A stretch of 31,490 bases of DNA, from the NCBI RefSeq assembly GCF_014648095.1, contig NZ_BMQL01000055.1, forward strand, positions 1-31,490. Reading direction: 5' to 3'. Positions 1-7,768 of the stretch are shown here, piece after piece. The position numbers and the translations under genes are program-made. The notes under the pieces were generated by a model. The model did not search any database and was not told where the DNA came from. It saw only the letters and a program-made list of their open reading frames with translations. The number at the start of each line of letters is the position of its first letter. Within the stretch, counting starts at the first letter, position 1. The stretch is from Deinococcus ruber (lineage in GTDB: Bacteria > Deinococcota > Deinococci > Deinococcales > Deinococcaceae).

Positions 1-133
1 GCTCGAGGATGTGACAAGCCCAGCTTCCCACGGCTCGGCTCAACACACAAAGATATGAGTTGAGACATTGAAATACACTCTAGCAGCGCATGAAACTTAT
101 GGTGTACTCGTTCGTCTAACACCTTTCAACTGA

Positions 134-139
134 TATCCT
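134..139 (+). promoter_or_regulatory. -10 box of apaG, leaderless type
   Basis: TATCCT lies 6 bases before the ATG at 146, so transcription should begin at or next to the start codon. The sequence 17 bases upstream (TTCGTC, 111-116) is at best a weak -35 box. Confidence 0.55.
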
Positions 140-145
140 GCATGT

Positions 146-559
146 ATGGATGCCCTGCCCGATCTCCGGGTCACAGTGGAACCCAGGTTCCGTCCCGACT
201 ATTCCGAGCCGGGGCGCTGGCTGTTTCAATACATCATCAGAATCGAAAATCACACGAGCGAAAGCTGGCAGGTGGTGGCCCGCGAGTGGATGATTACCGA
301 TGGGCTTGGCCGCGTGACCAGCGTGTCGGGTGAGGGCGTGGTCGGACAGATGCCGATTCTGCCCCCCGGCGGCGTGTACGTGTATGACAGCTTCGTGACG
401 CTGGAGAGCACCCCCGGACGCATGAGCGGCCTGTTGATGCTGCGCGACGCGTGGAATGCGCCGGGCCGGACGTATATTCCCGAGTTCGAACTGCGGCTGC
501 CACTGGAGTTCAGTGAGATGGAAGAGAAGGGCGAGACACCGGGCCGGGTACTGAATTGA
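146..559 (+). CDS. apaG: ApaG domain protein
   Basis: This 137-residue protein is a single ApaG fold, a fibronectin-III-like beta sandwich. Recognisable family stretches are the FQYIIRIENH strand, WQVVAREWMITDG, the GEGVVGQMPILPPGGVYVY turn region and the SGLLMLRD strand. ApaG was linked in enterobacteria to Co2+/Mg2+ resistance and to Ap4A metabolism, but its biochemical role is unsettled, so the name reflects family membership only. The start at 146 is preferred because TATCCT ends 6 bases before it. The gene overlaps the next by four bases (TTGA), so the two are probably translated together. Its length is normal for the family and it looks intact. Confidence 0.85.
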   Translation: MDALPDLRVTVEPRFRPDYSEPGRWLFQYIIRIENHTSESWQVVAREWMITDGLGRVTSVSGEGVVGQMPILPPGGVYVYDSFVTLESTPGRMSGLLMLRDAWNAPGRTYIPEFELRLPLEFSEMEEKGETPGRVLN

Positions 560-1086
560 CGCGTGCCCGTGCCGCTGCCGTGCTGCGCCCACTGACCGCC
601 GACGATGCCGCCGCCTATTTTCCGTTGCGGCTGCGCGGTCTGGAAGAATCGCCGCTGGCCTTCGGACGCAGCGCCGAGGAGTACCGCCAGGAAACGCCCG
701 AGAGCGTGGCAGCCGCGCTGGAGCCACTGGAACACGAGCGCGTGACCTTCGGAGCGTTTGTGGAGGGAGCGCTGGTCGGCAGCATGACACTGGTGCGGCA
801 GTCGGGTCACAAACAGCGGCACAAGGCGATGCTGTACGCGGTGTATGTGGCTCCGGAAACGCGGGGCCAGCGCGTCGGCTCGCAGCTGCTGGAGGCGCTG
901 CTGAAATGGGCGGGGAAGGTGCCAGGGCTGCGCCAGATACAGCTCGCAGTCAGCGTGCCCCAGGACGCCGCGTATCAGCTGTATCTGCGTCACGGATTCA
1001 CGGTGTATGGCCTGGAACCCCGCGCCCTGCACGTTGGGGGGCAGGACGTGGACGAGTATCTGATGGTGCGCGTTCTGGACAGCTAG
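556..1086 (+). CDS. GNAT-family N-acetyltransferase
   Basis: This 176-residue protein has the GNAT layout: beta-alpha N-terminus (VLRPLTADDAAAYFPLRL), the beta-4 strand and acetyl-CoA pyrophosphate loop around residues 100-120 (YAVYVAPETRGQRVGSQLL, matching the R/Q-x-x-G-x-G/A pattern), and the C-terminal LYLRHGFTVYG segment. It should transfer an acetyl group from acetyl-CoA to an amine; the substrate cannot be read from sequence. The start is a TTG overlapping the apaG stop (TTGA), an arrangement of translational coupling. It converges on the sensor kinase gene with only a few bases between the stops. Catalytic activity is assumed from the intact CoA loop. Confidence 0.85.
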   Translation: MTRARAAAVLRPLTADDAAAYFPLRLRGLEESPLAFGRSAEEYRQETPESVAAALEPLEHERVTFGAFVEGALVGSMTLVRQSGHKQRHKAMLYAVYVAPETRGQRVGSQLLEALLKWAGKVPGLRQIQLAVSVPQDAAYQLYLRHGFTVYGLEPRALHVGGQDVDEYLMVRVLDS

Positions 1087-1093
1087 CGCCGCG

Positions 1094-2842
1094 TCAGCCC
1101 TGCGGCAACTGCGCTTCGATGCGCGTTCCCTGGTGCGGCGCACTGCTCACCTTGTAGGTGCCCCCACGCGACTCGACCCGCTCCTTCATCTGGATCAGGC
1201 CCAGGCCCCCGGCACTGGAGACCCGCCCACTGACCTGCTGGGGGTCGAAGCCCTGCCCGTCGTCCTGGACGCACAGTTTGACGCGGTTGCCGCCCTGCAC
1301 CGTCACATCCACGCTGCTGGCGCGTGCGTGCTTGGCAACGTTGTTCAGACTCTCCTGAAGGATGCGGAACATCACCGCCTCGTCGCCGGGGGCCAGCGTC
1401 ACGTCGCCCTCGATGCTCAGCCGCGCCTTCAGATTGTTCTGTTCGCCAAAATCCTGTACGTAGCGCCGCACCGTTTCCAGCAGGCCATAGCGCTCCAGAT
1501 CGATGGGGCGCAGCGCGAAGATACTGCGCCGCACCTCGCGGATCTGCTCGCGCAGCAGGCTCGCTGCCGCACGCACACCCTCGGCAGCTTTCTCCGGGTC
1601 GCTGCCGATCTGACGTTCCACGATATCCAGCCGGATGGCGCACACGGCCAGCGACTGTGCCACGCCGTCGTGAATCTCGCGGGCGATGCGGCTGCGCTCC
1701 TCGCCAATCGCCACCTCTTCGGAGTGCAGGTAGGCGCGGGCGTTGCGAACCGCCAACGTCGCCTGAGACGCCAGCAGCGCCAGCAGCGGCACACGCATGC
1801 CGGTAAAGGCCCCCTCACGCGCCGATCCCAGCACGATCACGCCCACCAGTCCGTCTTCGCCGCGCATCGGCAGACCCAGCGCACTCTGCGAACCGTGCAG
1901 CACCCCTGCCGCTTCCTGCGGGCTGGCGATCAGCGGAACCCCTGCCTGCGCCACCCGCTCGGCAAAGGCCGGGACCGTGCCGCCGCGCTTCACGTCCACG
2001 TCGCCTTCACGGGCGTATTCCAGCCGCAGCCGCCCATCGGCGTCGGTGAGGTACGCGGCCCGCGACTGTGCGCCCACCCGCTCGGCCATGTTTCCGGTCA
2101 CGCGGGCCAGCAGTCGGCGCATGTTGCGCTCGGCCCGAATCGACTGATCGACCTCGTACAGCGTGATCAGGTCGCGGCTGCGCTGCTGGGCACTCGCCAG
2201 CGCCGACCCGACCTCGGCTCCGATGGCCTGCGCCAGTTCCTCGGTTTCGGGGGTGGGCGGCGCGTCGAAATACAGCTTCATCTCACCCTGTCGGCCCTGT
2301 CCCACGTGCAGCGGCCCGGTGCTGAGTGGCACGCGCAGTTCGCGTAGGTCGGCGCTGGGCGATTCCAGCAGCGTGCTGCCCCGCGCCGTGCCCGACACCT
2401 GACTGTTCAGCTCCAGCCCTGCCAGACTCAGGCGGGCGTGCGTGGCTCCGGTGGCCCGCACCGCCCCCTGGGCCGCCGCCTGAAGCACCGCTTCCAGATC
2501 GGGCGCATCGGCCACCTCGCGCATCAGGGTCTGCACCGCGCCCAGCCGCTCGTTCTGGGTCGAAAGCTGCACGTACAGCCGCCGCAGTTCCTGTTCGGCT
2601 TTCAGGCGGGTGCGCTCGCCCTCGGTAATCCAGCGCAGCGTGAAATACGTGGCGAGTGGCCCAGCCAGCCCGTAAAACAGCAGGTGCGCGGTAATTTCGC
2701 TGCCCTGGTCGCCCAGTCGCCGCGCCAGCCACTCGTAGGCCACCACCACCAGCATGATCAGGATCGGCAGGACGTTGCGGGCAAAGCGCAGGCGGCGGGT
2801 CTGCGGCGTGCTGGCAAGCGGAACCTCGGAAGCGCTGGGCAC
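1094..2842 (-). CDS. Sensor histidine kinase, NarL/DesK type, with GAF domains
   Basis: This 582-residue kinase has two predicted membrane helices near the N-terminus (about 21-43 and 50-72), a short coiled coil (about 74-100), a GAF-like domain (about 100-225), a second GAF-like domain (about 228-370), and a HisKA_3 dimerisation domain with the phospho-acceptor His391 in IAREIHDGVAQSL. An HATPase_c domain follows, with the N-box FRILQESLNNVAKHA and the G box DDGQGFD. Such kinases phosphorylate LuxR/NarL-type response regulators. No response regulator is encoded in the window, so the partner must lie elsewhere. The GTG start follows the trmJ stop directly (TGAGTG), which argues for one transcript. 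The signal sensed by the GAF domains is unknown. Confidence 0.9.
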   Translation of the reverse strand: MPSASEVPLASTPQTRRLRFARNVLPILIMLVVVAYEWLARRLGDQGSEITAHLLFYGLAGPLATYFTLRWITEGERTRLKAEQELRRLYVQLSTQNERLGAVQTLMREVADAPDLEAVLQAAAQGAVRATGATHARLSLAGLELNSQVSGTARGSTLLESPSADLRELRVPLSTGPLHVGQGRQGEMKLYFDAPPTPETEELAQAIGAEVGSALASAQQRSRDLITLYEVDQSIRAERNMRRLLARVTGNMAERVGAQSRAAYLTDADGRLRLEYAREGDVDVKRGGTVPAFAERVAQAGVPLIASPQEAAGVLHGSQSALGLPMRGEDGLVGVIVLGSAREGAFTGMRVPLLALLASQATLAVRNARAYLHSEEVAIGEERSRIAREIHDGVAQSLAVCAIRLDIVERQIGSDPEKAAEGVRAAASLLREQIREVRRSIFALRPIDLERYGLLETVRRYVQDFGEQNNLKARLSIEGDVTLAPGDEAVMFRILQESLNNVAKHARASSVDVTVQGGNRVKLCVQDDGQGFDPQQVSGRVSSAGGLGLIQMKERVESRGGTYKVSSAPHQGTRIEAQLPQG

Positions 2843-3697
2843 TCAGTCTCCGGTTTCCGGCACGTCGTCCTGCACGTCTCCGGGCCGCAACAGGGCGGGC
2901 GGCAGCGGCGGAAGCTGGGCCAGGGTGCGGCTCTCGTTGATCTTCCACCTGACCTGTCGCAGCAGGCCCCGGAACAGCCGGGTTTCGGCGCTGTTCAGGT
3001 GGGCGCGGTCGAGCCAGGTGCGCCACAGCCGCAGCGTATGCGTCACGCGCACTTCATCCGAATACCCGGTAATCAGCATGGTGTCGCGCAGGTGGGCGTA
3101 CAGGCCGTCCATCTCGAAGCGGGTGGCGAGTTTGCGCGGGCCGGGCTGAAGCTGCTCGGGAATGCCCGCCTGCCCGGTGCCCTGCCCCTGAAGAAATTCG
3201 TAGCACACCAGCAGCACCGCCTGCGCCAGATTCAGGCTGGCATACTCGGCGGTGGGCACGCGCACGCTGAGCTGACACAGTTCCAGATCTTCGTTGCTCA
3301 GGCCCGATTCTTCCGGGCCAAACACCAGCGCCGGGGCGTGCGACGCCTGCACCAGTGGGCGCAGCAACGCCGGATGCTGCGGGTCGGGCAGATCGGCGCG
3401 GTGGCGGGCGGTGGTGCCGATGCTCAGGTCGCGGTCGGCCAGCGCGTCCGAGAGGGTGTCGTACAGCCGGGCCGACCTCAGGACACCTTCGGCATGCACG
3501 GCAAAGGCCACCGCTTCGCCCGTCAGATGGTCGCAGCGGGGGGCAACCAGCCGCAGATCGCTCGCACCCATATTCAGCATCGCCCGCGCCCCAGCCCCGA
3601 TGTTGCCGGGCGTTTTGGGCGACACCAGCACCACCGCGAGCCGGGCAGCCGTGGTGGGAAGGGTGGGAAGGGCTCCAGATTCAGAAACTTCAGACAC
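2843..3697 (-). CDS. trmJ: tRNA (Cm32/Um32) 2'-O-methyltransferase, TrmJ family
   Basis: This 284-residue SpoU-class methyltransferase aligns along its length with TrmJ. It has [19 protein letters not shown] (motif 1, with the catalytic Arg), [15 protein letters not shown] (motif 2) and [16 protein letters not shown] (motif 3, the SAM-binding knot), then the TrmJ-type C-terminal helices with [15 protein letters not shown]. TrmJ methylates the 2'-OH of residue 32 in the tRNA anticodon loop. I chose the GTG at 3697 over an upstream ATG at 3736 because TACAGT ends exactly 6 bases before it and conserved sequence starts well after it. It is followed without a gap by the sensor kinase gene. A second SpoU enzyme, trmL-like, lies at 18705-19181. 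Confidence 0.87.
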   Translation of the reverse strand: MSEVSESGALPTLPTTAARLAVVLVSPKTPGNIGAGARAMLNMGASDLRLVAPRCDHLTGEAVAFAVHAEGVLRSARLYDTLSDALADRDLSIGTTARHRADLPDPQHPALLRPLVQASHAPALVFGPEESGLSNEDLELCQLSVRVPTAEYASLNLAQAVLLVCYEFLQGQGTGQAGIPEQLQPGPRKLATRFEMDGLYAHLRDTMLITGYSDEVRVTHTLRLWRTWLDRAHLNSAETRLFRGLLRQVRWKINESRTLAQLPPLPPALLRPGDVQDDVPETGD

Positions 3698-3703
3698 GCG
3701 GGT

Positions 3704-3709
3704 ACTGTA
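3704..3709 (-). promoter_or_regulatory. -10 box of trmJ, leaderless type
   Basis: On the minus strand TACAGT is followed by ACCCGC and then the GTG start at 3697. The same hexamer and spacing precede the HIT gene at 5852 and the DUF945 gene at 21189. Confidence 0.6.
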
Positions 3710-3754
3710 TAGCGTCGGGCGCTCGGCACACAGCAACGTGCAGCACTGGGGCGT

Positions 3755-3772
3755 GGGCTATGGGCTATGGGC
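3755..3772 (+). repeat. Tandem GGGCTAT heptamer repeat
   Basis: GGGCTATGGGCTATGGGC consists of two and a half copies of a 7-base unit just upstream of the meaB -10 box. A diverged version of the same unit lies at 9937-9974, so the unit is dispersed in intergenic DNA of this genome. Confidence 0.6.
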
Positions 3773-3781
3773 AACAGCCTT

Positions 3782-3787
3782 TAGCAT
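3782..3787 (+). promoter_or_regulatory. -10 box of meaB, leaderless type
   Basis: TAGCAT lies 7 bases before the ATG at 3795. This supports that ATG over the long upstream reading frame, which begins inside antisense trmJ sequence. Confidence 0.55.
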
Positions 3788-3794
3788 CCTGAAT

Positions 3795-4769
<975 letters not shown>

Positions 4770-4787
4770 GTATTCAGGCGGAAACGG

Positions 4788-5687
4788 TTACTTGATCGTG
4801 CCGTTCAGTCCGTTGGGGTAGAAACCGCCCTTCATGGCGTTGGGGGCCAGATACACGATGTTCAGCACTTCGCGGGTGCTGCGGGCGTAGGCCACGCCGT
4901 TCTTGTCGGCGGGCGCGATGATGGCTCCGGTGTTGTCGCTCAGGCCCGCATCCTTGCCGCCGCCCACCTTGGCCCGCAGCGCACTGATCGCGCCCACGAC
5001 CTGACCCACGTACAGGCCAGCCGCCGCCGTCACCTGACGCTGCTGATACAGCAGGGTGCGAATGGCTCCGCCGTGGTACGCCTCGACCGCCAGAATGCCA
5101 GCCGCTGCCTGAAGATACGCGGGGTTGGTCAGCAGGGTAGCGGCCCCGTTGTAGGCCGTCACGCCGACATCTTCGAAGATGAACGCGCCGTGCAGGAAAA
5201 ACAGTTCGTTGGCGTAGGGGTTGAAGCCCTTGATGGCCCCGCCCGACGCCGCCTGACCCGCCGCATCGAAGGCTCCTGCCAGATCGATGACCGGACGCGC
5301 CACCGCCGCCTTGCCGAGCGCCGCGTGCAGAAACTTGACGTGGCTCAGCTCGTCTTCGGCAATGTCTTTCACGAAGGCCTGAACGGTGCTGTCTTTAAAC
5401 TGCATGCCGGTGCTGGCATCCAGCCCAGCGGGCAGCCGGATGTCTGCGCCGCCGCCGATGGCCTTCAGCTCGTTCAGGCGGCCCACTGCTGCCAGATAGA
5501 ACGCGGCTTCCAGATATTCGAGGTTCAGCGCGAAGTTGAGCACGGCGGGGTCGATGTCTTTGGTGGGCGCGGCCAGGGCATTGCTGTTCAGCAGACCGAG
5601 GGTGGCGGTGCCCAGTCCCATCAGGCCCAGGGTGCCGAGGGCGGCGCGGCGTTCGGGATTGCGGGGGGTATTGGTATCGTTTGACAT
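4788..5687 (-). CDS. Secreted ferritin-like domain protein (desiccation-related family)
   Basis: This 299-residue protein opens with a Tat-type signal: NPERRAALG, a hydrophobic stretch (about residues 17-35) and cleavage near NALAAPTKD. The rest is the Ferritin_2 four-helix family shared with plant desiccation-related protein PCC13-62. Helix-borne acidic and His residues occur in [16 protein letters not shown] (about 51-66), [16 protein letters not shown] and [19 protein letters not shown], consistent with a di-metal carboxylate site. The role is probably periplasmic metal or oxygen handling, but no activity is established. AGGAG with a 6-base spacer precedes the ATG, so unlike most neighbours this mRNA has a leader. 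It is not Dps or true ferritin. Confidence 0.82.
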   Translation of the reverse strand: MSNDTNTPRNPERRAALGTLGLMGLGTATLGLLNSNALAAPTKDIDPAVLNFALNLEYLEAAFYLAAVGRLNELKAIGGGADIRLPAGLDASTGMQFKDSTVQAFVKDIAEDELSHVKFLHAALGKAAVARPVIDLAGAFDAAGQAASGGAIKGFNPYANELFFLHGAFIFEDVGVTAYNGAATLLTNPAYLQAAAGILAVEAYHGGAIRTLLYQQRQVTAAAGLYVGQVVGAISALRAKVGGGKDAGLSDNTGAIIAPADKNGVAYARSTREVLNIVYLAPNAMKGGFYPNGLNGTIK

Positions 5688-5693
5688 AGCTGG

Positions 5694-5698
5694 CTCCT
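5694..5698 (-). promoter_or_regulatory. Ribosome binding site of the ferritin-like gene
   Basis: AGGAG is followed by six bases and the ATG at 5687. It decides this start and marks a leadered transcript in a region where most genes look leaderless. Confidence 0.7.
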
Positions 5699-5816
5699 AG
5701 TCCGGCAGAAAGTGGGAAAGACTGCGCCGGGTCTGACAGGTTGTATGCAGCGCCGCCGCTTCCAGATTGCTTCCTAAAGATTTGATGAGGAGACGCGGCC
5801 CACAGCTCATGGCCCG

Positions 5817-5845
5817 TTGCCGAGCCGCGCCCGGGTGAATACAGT
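5817..5845 (+). promoter_or_regulatory. Promoter of the HIT hydrolase gene
   Basis: TTGCCG at 5817-5822, a 17-base spacer and TACAGT at 5840-5845 form a recognisable sigma-70-type promoter. The ATG follows after GAGCAC, so the mRNA is probably leaderless. Confidence 0.65.
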
Positions 5846-5851
5846 GAGCAC

Positions 5852-6190
5852 ATGTCTCCTACCCTGTTCGAGCGCATCATCGCCCGCGAGATTCCCAGCA
5901 CCGTCGTGTACGAAGACGACGACTACATCGCCATCAAGGACATCGCGCCCAAAGCTCCGGTGCATCTGCTGGTCATTCCCAAAAAGGTGAGCACCCGGAT
6001 CGACGAAATTTCGGACGCTGCCGAGATGGGGCGGCTGTGGCTGACGGCAGTGAAGGTGGCGCAGTCTCAGCTGGCCGATTACCGCCTGGTGGTCAATGTG
6101 GGCGCGGGCGGCGGGCAGGAAGTGTTTCACACGCATATTCACGTACTGGGCGGCTGGGACACAGGCAGCGCGGTGGGCTTCGGCGGCTGA
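5852..6190 (+). CDS. HIT-family nucleotide hydrolase (HINT-like)
   Basis: This 112-residue protein has the complete HINT layout: N-terminal [32 protein letters not shown], the strand HLLVIPKK, the G-Q-E-V turn in [19 protein letters not shown], and the HTHIH catalytic triad of histidines near residues 95-99. HINT proteins cleave phosphoramidates of AMP and are usually dimeric; the natural substrate here is unknown. A well-placed promoter with -10 TACAGT 6 bases before the ATG sets the start. kptA follows 93 bases later on the same strand but has its own -10 box. Length is normal and the gene looks intact. Confidence 0.88.
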   Translation: MSPTLFERIIAREIPSTVVYEDDDYIAIKDIAPKAPVHLLVIPKKVSTRIDEISDAAEMGRLWLTAVKVAQSQLADYRLVVNVGAGGGQEVFHTHIHVLGGWDTGSAVGFGG

Positions 6191-6214
6191 GAACGATGCT
6201 GAACAGGCCATCTG

Positions 6215-6250
6215 ATCTGCCGGGCATCTGGCCTGCGCCAATCGGCAGAT
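6215..6250. repeat. Short inverted repeat between HIT and kptA genes
   Basis: ATCTGCCG at 6215-6222 pairs with CGGCAGAT at 6243-6250 across a 20-base loop. There is no T run. It could be a weak terminator for the HIT gene or an operator upstream of the kptA -10 box at 6272. Confidence 0.4.
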
Positions 6251-6271
6251 GCGGGCACTCGTGGCGCGGCC

Positions 6272-6277
6272 TAGCCT
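6272..6277 (+). promoter_or_regulatory. -10 box of kptA, leaderless type
   Basis: TAGCCT is followed by GAGGGC and then the ATG at 6284. The GAGG inside the spacer is too close to the ATG to act as a normal ribosome binding site. Confidence 0.55.
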
Positions 6278-6283
6278 GAGGGC

Positions 6284-6838
6284 ATGTCTGGCTCCACTCC
6301 TTCCATCACCCTGTCGCGCCGCCTGTCGTATCTGCTGCGGCACGCGCCCCACGAGGCGGGCCTGACGCTGGCTCCGGGCGGCTGGGTCGCCGTCGAAGAC
6401 CTGCTGCGCGGGCTGGCGCAGAGCGGGCCGCCCGTTTCCCGCGAGCAGCTTGCCGCCGTGGTCGCGGGCAGCGAGAAGCAGCGCTTCAGCTTCGATGCTT
6501 CGGGCGAGCGAATCCGGGCGAACCAGGGCCACAGCGTCCCCGTCGATCTGGAACTGTTGCCCCAGACGCCGCCGGATGTGCTGTATCACGGCACGGCAGC
6601 GCAGTTCACCGCCGCCATCTTCCGCGAAGGCTTGCAGCGCAGGCAGCGCCACCACGTTCACCTGTCGCCCGACAAAGACACCGCCCGCACGGTGGGAGCG
6701 CGGCGCGGCAGACCCGTCATCCTGACCATTGACGCAGCGGCCATGCACACGGCAGGCCACCTGTTTTACCGCAGCGAAAACGGCGTGTGGCTGACAGACA
6801 GCGTGCCGCCGGAATATCTGGCCGTGCTTCCTGGTTAG
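6284..6838 (+). CDS. kptA: RNA 2'-phosphotransferase (Tpt1/KptA family)
   Basis: This 184-residue protein carries the KptA signatures: RRLSYLLRHAPHEAGL at the N-terminus (Arg and His of the active site), APGGWVAVEDLL, KQRFSF with RIRANQGHS, YHGT, VHLSPDKDTARTVGARRGRPVIL, and NGVWLTDSVPPEYL at the end. Tpt1/KptA uses NAD+ to remove an internal RNA 2'-phosphate, releasing nicotinamide and ADP-ribose 1''-2''-cyclic phosphate. In fungi this completes tRNA splicing, but the bacterial substrate is unknown. The start is fixed by TAGCCT 6 bases upstream. The upstream HIT hydrolase acts on nucleotide phosphates and is a possible but unproven partner. Confidence 0.9.
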   Translation: MSGSTPSITLSRRLSYLLRHAPHEAGLTLAPGGWVAVEDLLRGLAQSGPPVSREQLAAVVAGSEKQRFSFDASGERIRANQGHSVPVDLELLPQTPPDVLYHGTAAQFTAAIFREGLQRRQRHHVHLSPDKDTARTVGARRGRPVILTIDAAAMHTAGHLFYRSENGVWLTDSVPPEYLAVLPG

Positions 6839-6866
6839 GTTCGCGGGCAAGCGCCCTTCAGCACCG

Positions 6867-6892
6867 CTGTTCCTCTTCCCTACTCCCGATCC
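6867..6892 (-). repeat. GA/CT-rich intergenic repeat, copy 1
   Basis: On the minus strand this reads GGATCGGGAG, then purines, ending GAGGAACAG. It matches copy 3 (11119-11144) at about 20 of 26 positions by eye. It spans the 3' end of the acetyltransferase gene, whose last codons may derive from the repeat. Confidence 0.5.
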
Positions 6893-7395
6893 TCTCGTTC
6901 ACCTTCGTCCAGCCGCAGTTCCATGAACACCAGATCGAGCCAGCGCCCGAACTTGCGCCCCACCTGCCGGAAATGGGCCACCTGCGTGAAGCCGAGCGAG
7001 GTGTGCAGGGCGAGGCTGGCGGCGTTGTCGGCGTCCAGGCCGCCCACCAACACATGCATTCCTGCCGCCCGCGCCTGCGCGATCACGGCCAGCATCAGCG
7101 CTTTGCCCAGGCCTTTGCCCCGCACCGCCGACCCGACATACACGCTATGTTCGGCGGTATACGCGTAGCCGGGCTTCTCGCGGAACGGGCCATACGCCGA
7201 CCAGCCCAGCACTCGCCCGCCCTCGTCCCACACGAAGACCGGCTGCCCCGCCGCCTGTTTGTGGTCGAACCAGTCGAGGCGCGAGGCCAGCGACACGGGC
7301 GCGAGGTCGTAGCTGGCGGTGGTCGTCAGAACGGCTTCGTTGTAGATGTCGAGAATGGCGGGAACGTCGGTACGCTCGGCAGGACGAACGGGCAT
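6880..7395 (-). CDS. GNAT acetyltransferase, phosphinothricin acetyltransferase-like
   Basis: This 171-residue protein resembles the Pat/MnaT group, which acetylates small amino-acid-like amines. Visible are VRPAERTDVPAILDIYNEAV at the N-terminus, YAYTAEHSVYVGSAVRGKGLGKALM with the CoA loop (about residues 80-105), and ADNAASLALHTSLGFTQVAHF, the typical NxxSxxLHxxLGF motif. The ATG at 7395 is chosen because TAGACT ends 5 bases before it; an in-frame TTG at 7401 overlaps that box. The final acidic tail (DEGEREDRE) overlaps the GA/CT-rich repeat at 6867-6892 and may be repeat-derived. Substrate unknown. Confidence 0.85.
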   Translation of the reverse strand: MPVRPAERTDVPAILDIYNEAVLTTTASYDLAPVSLASRLDWFDHKQAAGQPVFVWDEGGRVLGWSAYGPFREKPGYAYTAEHSVYVGSAVRGKGLGKALMLAVIAQARAAGMHVLVGGLDADNAASLALHTSLGFTQVAHFRQVGRKFGRWLDLVFMELRLDEGEREDRE

Positions 7396-7400
7396 GAGCA

Positions 7401-7406
7401 AGTCTA
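7401..7406 (-). promoter_or_regulatory. -10 box of the Pat-like acetyltransferase, leaderless type
   Basis: TAGACT on the minus strand is followed by TGCTC and the ATG at 7395, a 5-base spacer. Confidence 0.5.
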
Positions 7407-7433
7407 GCGGCTGTGGTCAGAACACCGCCAACC

Positions 7434-7754
7434 TCAGACCGGTTCGGCATTCCTAAAACCTGCGTCTTCCCCCTCGATGCTCAGCAGAAAATCCTGACTC
7501 GCCAACGTCCCATCGGGATACGCCAGTTCGAAGATCGTGGTCACGATTTCGCTCAGCTCATCCAGGCGATCCAGTTCCGACTGTCCTGCCGAATCGGTTT
7601 CAACGGCGTTCAGCAGTTGGTTCTCTTCGTCGAACAGCGGCCTGAACGCTTCGAAGGCAGGCAGGGCAGAAAAACGGCAGGTGTGATTCCACATGTCCTG
7701 CTCGATCAGATCGAGTTGCCCCAGGGCTTCCCCACTCGCCCGGTGCCGCAACAC
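7434..7754 (-). CDS. Hypothetical protein
   Basis: I do not recognise this 106-residue protein. It is acidic, with no membrane segment or signal peptide and few Cys. The middle is Glu/Asp-rich and helix-like (ALPAFEAFRPLFDEENQLLN, SELDRLDELSEIVTTIFELA), followed by YPDGTLASQDFLLSIEGE. It begins with a GTG 14 bases after the sthA stop on the same strand, without a clear ribosome binding site, so it is probably read from the sthA transcript. Codon choice with G/C third positions looks like its neighbours, which supports it being a real gene. The start is uncertain. Confidence 0.55.
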   Translation of the reverse strand: MLRHRASGEALGQLDLIEQDMWNHTCRFSALPAFEAFRPLFDEENQLLNAVETDSAGQSELDRLDELSEIVTTIFELAYPDGTLASQDFLLSIEGEDAGFRNAEPV

Positions 7755-7768
7755 CCACGCTCGTTCGC

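Noticed and set aside
90..119. Nine-codon reading frame upstream of apaG with TACACT 10 bases before it
   Set aside because: Too short to support as a leader peptide. The apaG -10 box at 134-139 explains expression, and the peptide has no regulatory codon run.
1133..2347. 404-residue plus-strand frame opposite the sensor kinase
   Set aside because: Antisense shadow with low-information His/Gln/Arg composition. The kinase frame carries all conserved motifs.
3755..3772. CRISPR-like or riboswitch-like array
   Set aside because: Only two and a half copies of a 7-base unit without spacers, so it is a simple tandem repeat.
3294..3794. Long N-terminal extension of MeaB
   Set aside because: It overlaps trmJ in antisense. 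TAGCAT and family conservation place the start at 3795.
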